Shown: in pieces, positions 59,124-64,000 of the stretch
How the letters are laid out: each line of letters starts with the position of its first letter
How positions within the stretch are numbered: the stretch's first letter is position 1
Origin: JAIXWP01 sp965247015
GTDB taxonomy: Bacteria > Bacteroidota > Bacteroidia > Flavobacteriales_D > Sanyastnellaceae
Assembly (NCBI GenBank): GCA_965247015.1
Contig: CBDFGG010000006.1
Span: forward strand, 1-64,000
Reading direction: 5' to 3'
DNA length: 64,000 nt
The notes under the pieces: model-generated
Seen by the model: only the letters and a program-made list of their open reading frames with translations
Told to the model about the DNA's origin: nothing
The model's database searches: none
Made by a program: the position numbers and the translations under genes

Positions 59124-60749
59124 ATGAAAAAAATAGGTTTACTCTTCTTATTGGGCTTGACTCTTCAAACACAAGCGCAAAATTTATTCATTAACGAGAT
59201 TGTTTCAGAAAACCAAAATGGTGAAATGGACGATTTCTTTCAAAATGACGACTGGATAGAAATTTATAATACTGGTTCTATCACCAATCTAGCGGGTTAC
59301 TATCTTTCTGATGACCCATTGATTCCCACCAAATGGCAAATACCGGCAACTGATGCGGGATCTACCACCATTTTACCGAATAACCACCGAATATTTTGGT
59401 TGGATAAAGATCCAGAACAAGGCGCGGATCACGTGGACTTTAGTTTGAATTTTGATGGTGAAACACTCATGTTGGTAGCGCCAGATGGAGTGACTATTAT
59501 TGATCAAATCACCTACCCTCAGATGGCGGTGGATATTAGCTACGGAAGAACTTGTGATGGCTGCCCTAATTGGCAATATTTCAACAACGTAACCTTCGAT
59601 GCTCCGAATCAAGAGTTGGCACAACCAACACAGTTTGTGTTGATTAACGAGGTAATGGTCAATAATACTTCCTATTGGAAAGATTTATCTAATGAATACG
59701 AACCTTGGTTCGAAATATTCAACCCCAATACTACTCAAGTAAACTTAGCGGGATATAAAGTATCTCTTGCATCGGGTGAGGAATGGACTTTCCCAAGCAC
59801 TGACCCATTTAGAACAGTGATACTTCCTGGTGAGTTTAAGATCTACTGGTGTGACGGTGAAATTGCTGAGGGAGCGAATCATGCATCTTTTGTATTGCCT
59901 TCCTCTGGAGTTTTGACATTGAAGGGACCTGACAATAGCACACTTGATGCTTATTCATATTCAGCAACTGCAGAAAATGCATCTTGGGGGCGTCAAACGG
60001 ATGGTGCTACAACCAGCATTCAATTTGCCACACCAACTCCTGGGGTGACCAACTCACTGGTAATTGTTTCTGCGCCTACTTTGTATATCAATGAAGTATT
60101 AGCTGCTAGCGTAAATGATATCGATGACAATGCTGGTCAAAAAGAAGATTGGTTTGAGATATACAACCCCAATTCTTTTGATGTGAATATCGGAGGTTAT
60201 TATTTTTCTGATAATCCAGAGAATCCTATGAAGTGGCAAGTCCCTTCTTTCTACCCTGATAGCGTTACTATAGACGCGGGTGGCTGGTTGTTATTCTTTG
60301 CAGATGAGGATATGGGGCAAGGCGTTTTACACAGTAGTTTTAGATTGAGTAATAATCAGGAAGCATTGCGTTTCTCTAGTCCCGATGGGATTTCATTGAT
60401 CGATGAAATCACATGGCAAGGTTTAGATTCTGACACTTCACTTGGTAGACAATTTGATGGAGATCCTACGTGGGTTTTATTCACTGGAACAACTCCTGAT
60501 GCTTCGAACAATACCGGTATTGTATCAGTGAAAGAAGAGACGAAGGTTTCAGACATTTCTATCTATCCAAATCCAACGCAAGGTGTGTTGAGAATTTCAA
60601 AGCCTAGCTCGGGTGAGTTGTTTGATTTGAATGGAACGGTGGTGATGCGATATACTAATGTTTCAACCATTGATCTTACAGTGCTGAGCAGTGCAGTATA
60701 TATCTTAAGAACGAAGGAAGGCGACGTTTATCGAGTAGTGAAGCACTAA
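59124..60749 (+). CDS. Lamin-tail-domain protein with T9SS sorting domain
   Basis: The start at 59124 (MKKIGLLFLLGLTLQTQAQ) gives a signal peptide; an upstream in-frame extension covers the promoter. The 541-aa protein has three lamin-tail (LTD) beta-sandwich domains: INEIVSENQNGEMDDFFQNDDWIEIYNTG (about 22-170), INEVMVNNTSYWKDLSNEYEPWFEIFNP (about 175-310) and INEVLAASVNDIDDNAGQKEDWFEIYNP (about 320-470). WxIYNP-type and LSDDPxxPxKWQxP motifs recur in them. The C-terminus (VSDISIYPNPTQGVLRI...) is a T9SS sorting signal. LTDs in bacteria often accompany surface nucleases or structural proteins, but no nuclease motif is seen here. It converges with the next gene, with a 4-nt overlap of stop codons. 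Confidence 0.85.
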   Translation: MKKIGLLFLLGLTLQTQAQNLFINEIVSENQNGEMDDFFQNDDWIEIYNTGSITNLAGYYLSDDPLIPTKWQIPATDAGSTTILPNNHRIFWLDKDPEQGADHVDFSLNFDGETLMLVAPDGVTIIDQITYPQMAVDISYGRTCDGCPNWQYFNNVTFDAPNQELAQPTQFVLINEVMVNNTSYWKDLSNEYEPWFEIFNPNTTQVNLAGYKVSLASGEEWTFPSTDPFRTVILPGEFKIYWCDGEIAEGANHASFVLPSSGVLTLKGPDNSTLDAYSYSATAENASWGRQTDGATTSIQFATPTPGVTNSLVIVSAPTLYINEVLAASVNDIDDNAGQKEDWFEIYNPNSFDVNIGGYYFSDNPENPMKWQVPSFYPDSVTIDAGGWLLFFADEDMGQGVLHSSFRLSNNQEALRFSSPDGISLIDEITWQGLDSDTSLGRQFDGDPTWVLFTGTTPDASNNTGIVSVKEETKVSDISIYPNPTQGVLRISKPSSGELFDLNGTVVMRYTNVSTIDLTVLSSAVYILRTKEGDVYRVVKH

Positions 60750-63334
60750 TGCTTTTCCAGCTTAAAAGCTTTTCCATCAAGAATAATAAAATACATCCCA
60801 CTCGCCCAATCAGAGGTTGAAATAAATGAAGGGCAACTAGCATTAAAATACATCAATTGACCTTGTTGATTGAAAACCTGAATCACTTCCGAAAGGAGGT
60901 GATTCTTTTTTTGTATAAAAATTTGATCGCTAAATGGATTGGGGAAAAGCGATATTTCTTTTTCGTTCTCTTCTGCAAGTCCAACAATTAATGGGATTTC
61001 AAAACTGAATTGAAATTGGCAATTGTTTTCATCCATAACGATGGCGGTATAATTCCCAGCCGATAGCTCAATCGACCCTTCTGCAGGCAAAGTCATATCG
61101 TTTAATAGGAAGCTTATATTACCAGTTCCGCCAGTGCTTGAATAATTGAGAACACCTAATGTGTTCTCCGTAGCAGCGGTGATCTCATAGCTAGCAATAA
61201 TTTCTGATGGTGATACAATTTCAAAAAGATAGTTTATCTCACAATCAAGAGCGTCTAAGACTTGTATTTGATATATGCCTTCAGAAAGACTTCCATTAAT
61301 TCCATCAAGAACCTCCCAATTATAAGGAGCTATTCCTCCTTCTATTGACACTTCCGTCACCTCACCATCATTGCTATTATAACATGTTGGTTGCGTGGTT
61401 TCAAATAATCCTACTAATTCATTTGGACTTATCAGTTCAATCAAATTGGAGGCCGAGCAGCCATTTGTGGTTGATACATCCACGACATATTCTCCTTCCG
61501 GAAGGTCATTAATTATTGTAGATTCTAGTGTTGAACCATTCCAAGTCCATGTGTATTCTTCCTCACTTGTAATATTTAGTTCTACTGAGCCATTTGAAAA
61601 GTCATTGCAAGTTGGGTTCGAGACGAAGACATCCATTATCGGAGGTGCCTGAGTTCCAATGGTAAGTACTTCCGTATTAGAAGTAAAATTAAATGGATGA
61701 GTCATTTCGCAATAATAGACTCCTGGTGAATCGACAACTATTTGTCTTGAGGTTTGTCCATCATTCCATAGCCAAGTATTGGCAGGTCCTGCATCAAGTA
61801 GAATTGATTGTGTCGGACATAATGTGGTATCAACAGAACCGAATGAATATTCGGTATTGAACGACATGCCTTCAATATATTTTACTTGTTGGTTTGATGG
61901 CACATTGTAATATCTCTCCACGAGTCCTCTTGGCCAATGAATTACAACCGAATCTACCATGTTGTATGAGCCCAAGCCTATAATTTTTTTTCCGGAATTT
62001 TGAGCGATATAGCTTTCTCCACAATGAGTGAAGCGCGATTGCTGATGGCCATCGTAATAAAATTCTAATCGCGATCCAAAGGCATTTCTGTTTGAAATGG
62101 TTCCTTGAAGTTCAACACTTAAATAGTTATTCTCGGTAGGAGTATTTTTCCAAAGTCGGCTTGGAGTTGGGTCGTTGCTATTATTGAAGTAATCATAAAA
62201 ACCATCATTATTATAATCACCAATAACATTGCAAAAAGTAGGATCGAGATCTCCTAAAATTCCTACTGTTTCATTCGCTTCGGTAAAAAATCCATCTTCA
62301 TTCTGAAGATAAAATTGATTTTGTGATTGCGTAAAGTTCGCTCCAGCTGCGGTAGCTACGAATAGATCTAGATCACCATCATTTTCATAATCCAACCAAT
62401 TTGCTCCCCAGCATACTTCATTTACAGCTAAACCAAATTCGATTGCTTGATCACTAAAGACATGATTCTCTCCATGAACTAATAGTGAATTACCGTTGTC
62501 ATTATTGGTGACATACATATCAAAATCGTTGTCATTGTCAAAATCACCAACAGTTCCAGTCATGGCGTCGATGGCGATATTCATGCCCCCAGTTTGACTG
62601 ACATTCGTGAATGTTCCATCTCCATCATTTTCCCAAAGTTCATTAACCCAAGAAGCTCTGTCAACAATCCAGTACATATCGAGCCATCCATCTTCATTGT
62701 AATCAAAGAATACTACTTGAAAACATGGCCGCGGCGGCACAATTACGTTAGCAGGAACAGTTACATCAGTGAAGGTGCCATCACCGTCATTATGAAGAAG
62801 TCTGGTACTAAATTCTGGAAAGGGTACTACATCTGGATTGTAGTATTTAGGTAGACAAATGTCTAAGAATCCATCTTGGTCGTAATCAGCTATCGCTGCA
62901 CCATAATATAAATAACTACCGGGTTGCAAGCCTTTGCTCACAGCTGTTTCAGTGAATTGAAAACTGCCATTGTTCTCGAAGATTAAAGCTCTTCCACCGA
63001 ATTGAGTTACTAGTAAATCTTCGTCACCATCGTTTTCACAGTCAAACCAAATAACAGAAATGATTTGTCCAGTAAAAGCAAAATTGAGATTGATATTATC
63101 TTCTACAAGATTACCTGCGCCATCATTTTTATAGAATTTCACGAAGTCTGTTCCATCTGCTGTTGTGAGGTCGTCCCAACCATCGTGATTGTAATCATAG
63201 AAAGATGCACCATTTCCCCATATTGTTCCCTCTTGAACAATAAATACTCCTTGCAATTCTGACTCCTCAACGAATTGAGAGAATGCAGGAGTCAATAATG
63301 AGAAAAGTAAAAAGGTTAAGGTGAGTCTTTTCAT
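60746..63334 (-). CDS. FG-GAP/VCBS repeat protein with ASPIC/UnbV, SprB repeats and T9SS sorting domain
   Basis: The 862-aa protein has a signal peptide (MKRLTLTFLLFSLLTPAFSQ). Six or more FG-GAP/VCBS calcium-binding repeats follow (DYNHDGWDDLTTADGTD, DYDQDGFLDICLP, DYENDGDLDLFVATA, DYNNDGFYDYFNN; about 40-395). An ASPIC/UnbV domain (about 405-500, SRLEFYYDGHQQSRFTHCG...VVIHWPRGLVERY) comes next, then an immunoglobulin-like segment, SprB-type repeats (PTCNDFSNGSVELNITSEEE and PTCYNSNDGEVTEVSIEGGIAPYNWEV) and the T9SS sorting domain (about 785-862, ISLFPNPFSDQIFI). It is probably a surface-exposed propeller. SprB repeats are known from gliding adhesins, so an adhesive role is plausible but not shown. 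Confidence 0.88.
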   Translation of the reverse strand: MKRLTLTFLLFSLLTPAFSQFVEESELQGVFIVQEGTIWGNGASFYDYNHDGWDDLTTADGTDFVKFYKNDGAGNLVEDNINLNFAFTGQIISVIWFDCENDGDEDLLVTQFGGRALIFENNGSFQFTETAVSKGLQPGSYLYYGAAIADYDQDGFLDICLPKYYNPDVVPFPEFSTRLLHNDGDGTFTDVTVPANVIVPPRPCFQVVFFDYNEDGWLDMYWIVDRASWVNELWENDGDGTFTNVSQTGGMNIAIDAMTGTVGDFDNDNDFDMYVTNNDNGNSLLVHGENHVFSDQAIEFGLAVNEVCWGANWLDYENDGDLDLFVATAAGANFTQSQNQFYLQNEDGFFTEANETVGILGDLDPTFCNVIGDYNNDGFYDYFNNSNDPTPSRLWKNTPTENNYLSVELQGTISNRNAFGSRLEFYYDGHQQSRFTHCGESYIAQNSGKKIIGLGSYNMVDSVVIHWPRGLVERYYNVPSNQQVKYIEGMSFNTEYSFGSVDTTLCPTQSILLDAGPANTWLWNDGQTSRQIVVDSPGVYYCEMTHPFNFTSNTEVLTIGTQAPPIMDVFVSNPTCNDFSNGSVELNITSEEEYTWTWNGSTLESTIINDLPEGEYVVDVSTTNGCSASNLIELISPNELVGLFETTQPTCYNSNDGEVTEVSIEGGIAPYNWEVLDGINGSLSEGIYQIQVLDALDCEINYLFEIVSPSEIIASYEITAATENTLGVLNYSSTGGTGNISFLLNDMTLPAEGSIELSAGNYTAIVMDENNCQFQFSFEIPLIVGLAEENEKEISLFPNPFSDQIFIQKKNHLLSEVIQVFNQQGQLMYFNASCPSFISTSDWASGMYFIILDGKAFKLEKH

Positions 63335-63363
63335 GACTCCCTAAAATTAAGAAAAAAACCTAA

Positions 63364-63954
63364 CTATTTGAAAATGGCTTTTATAGTTCCAAAAATTATC
63401 TTGATATCCGTTTTCAAACTCATTTCTTGGATGTATTTTTTATTCAAGTTGAGTTTGAGAGGCATGATTTCCTCGATGTAGGTTTTCTCAGGATTGGATG
63501 ATTTAGCAAGAATAGCATTTTCATCTACAAAATCGATGGAAGCGTAATCTGTTAAGCCTGGTTTTACATCGAGTACTTCGCGTTGTTCTTCATTATACAG
63601 GGCCACATAGCGTGGTACTTCAGGGCGAGGGCCGACTACAGACATTTCACCTTTGAGAATATTAAATAGCTGAGGTAACTCATCCAGCTTATATTTTCGG
63701 AGATTGTAGCCGATTGAAGTAATTCTCGGGTCGCGCATTCCTACGGTGATTTGTCCAGCGCTTTCGGAAGCTGGTCGCATTGTTCTAAACTTATGGAGTT
63801 TGAAATGTTTCCCCTTCCATCCTACTCTTTCTTGATTAAAGAATACACCGCCTTTTGAATCCGCAACAATAGCAATGCTCACCACTAAAAATAATGGTGC
63901 TAGAATGATTAGTAAAATCAATGAAAAAAGTATATCAAAAAGCCTTTTTATCAT
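63364..63954 (-). CDS. Polyprenyl-phosphate sugar (phosphohexose) transferase
   Basis: The 196-aa protein belongs to the bacterial sugar transferase family (PglC/EpsL-like monotopic phosphoglycosyl transferases). It starts with a membrane re-entrant hydrophobic helix (RLFDILFSLILLIILAPLFLVVSIAIV), then the catalytic core FNQERVGWKGKHFKLHKFRTM, KYKLDELPQLFNILKGEMSVVGPRPE (with the Asp-Glu dyad) and VKPGLTDYASID. It moves a sugar phosphate to undecaprenyl phosphate and begins assembly of a cell-surface polysaccharide or glycan. Its start overlaps the stop of the upstream gene by 4 nt (ATGA), so the two form one operon that continues past the window. Confidence 0.92.
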   Translation of the reverse strand: MIKRLFDILFSLILLIILAPLFLVVSIAIVADSKGGVFFNQERVGWKGKHFKLHKFRTMRPASESAGQITVGMRDPRITSIGYNLRKYKLDELPQLFNILKGEMSVVGPRPEVPRYVALYNEEQREVLDVKPGLTDYASIDFVDENAILAKSSNPEKTYIEEIMPLKLNLNKKYIQEMSLKTDIKIIFGTIKAIFK

Positions 63955-64000
63955 GCTTTAGATTTTAAGACTTCAATGATTGATTCGCAAATAAAGTCTA
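63951..64000 (-). CDS. C-terminal end of an upstream gene, truncated by window edge
   Basis: The minus strand is open from 64000 and ends in DFICESIIEVLKSKA plus a TGA stop that overlaps the start of the sugar transferase. Only about 15 residues are seen. Translational coupling points to a polysaccharide-pathway gene (for example an aminotransferase, epimerase or glycosyltransferase), but the family cannot be told. Confidence 0.5.
   Translation of the reverse strand, partial: DFICESIIEVLKSKA

Noticed and set aside
1..64000. tRNA, rRNA, tmRNA, insertion sequences, prophage or replication origin
   Set aside because: Looked for cloverleaf-like sequences, transposase or integrase motifs, terminal repeats and DnaA-box clusters in all gaps; none seen.

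Overview
The window reads as chromosomal DNA of a Bacteroidota bacterium, most likely from the Flavobacteriales side of the phylum. Evidence: five large secreted proteins end in type IX secretion system (T9SS) sorting domains (core motif F/Y-P-N-P). There is a T9SS plug-type protein (DUF5103) and a GldI-like lipoprotein PPIase. DUF families largely restricted to Bacteroidota (DUF6702, DUF5723, DUF4394) are present. Shine-Dalgarno sequences are mostly absent, and the Bacteroidota -7 promoter element TAnnTTTG recurs. DNA is AT-rich and coding density is high. I see no tRNA, rRNA, CRISPR array, insertion sequence or prophage.

Layout. 1-5.3 kb: the N-terminal part of a DPP IV-type peptidase (runs off the left edge), a GlcD-type FAD oxidase, a short predicted structured RNA, a BaiN/YhiN flavoprotein and FabI. 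5.3-13.7 kb: an ATP-grasp-like protein coupled to an endonuclease III that has lost its Fe-S cysteines, a DUF6702 protein, an nrnA-gldI-FKBP operon, a DUF5723 protein, an M14 peptidase and YqgE/AlgH. 13.7-20.1 kb: P5C dehydrogenase and an operon of two lipoprotein GH13 amylases flanking prmC. 20.1-27.1 kb: a PAS/GAF/SpoIIE phosphatase with a STAS-like partner, CsaA, and both methylmalonyl-CoA mutase subunits. 27.1-33.8 kb: ClpC, GyrA and a TPR protein. 34-43.7 kb: a DUF4394/HYR secreted protein, a di-haem peroxidase, a small barrel protein and both topoisomerase IV subunits. 43.9-56.6 kb: a giant repeat-bearing T9SS protein, an ECF sigma/anti-sigma/fasciclin group, a thin orphan, TsaD with a divergent ApbE-like lipoprotein, the T9SS plug protein and a carboxypeptidase-regulatory-domain protein. 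56.7-64 kb: three T9SS cargo proteins (six starch-binding-like modules; lamin-tail domains; FG-GAP/ASPIC/SprB repeats), then the start of a polysaccharide locus (sugar transferase).

The most interesting signal is a near-identical 17-bp palindrome (AGYGTACAAARTACACT). It lies exactly between the -33 and -7 elements of the amylase operon (20069-20085) and again in front of the six-module starch-binding-like secreted protein (56662-56678), 36 kb away. This suggests one undescribed alpha-glucan regulon joining inner or outer-membrane lipoprotein amylases with a non-catalytic T9SS glucan-binding protein. Other points worth a look are two candidate small RNAs, palindromes overlapping the promoters of the DPP-like, STAS/SpoIIE, ECF and clpC genes, -7 elements only 4-5 nt from start codons (possible leaderless mRNAs), a 10 x 72-bp in-frame repeat array with 144-bp higher-order periodicity, and two enzymes lacking usual key residues.
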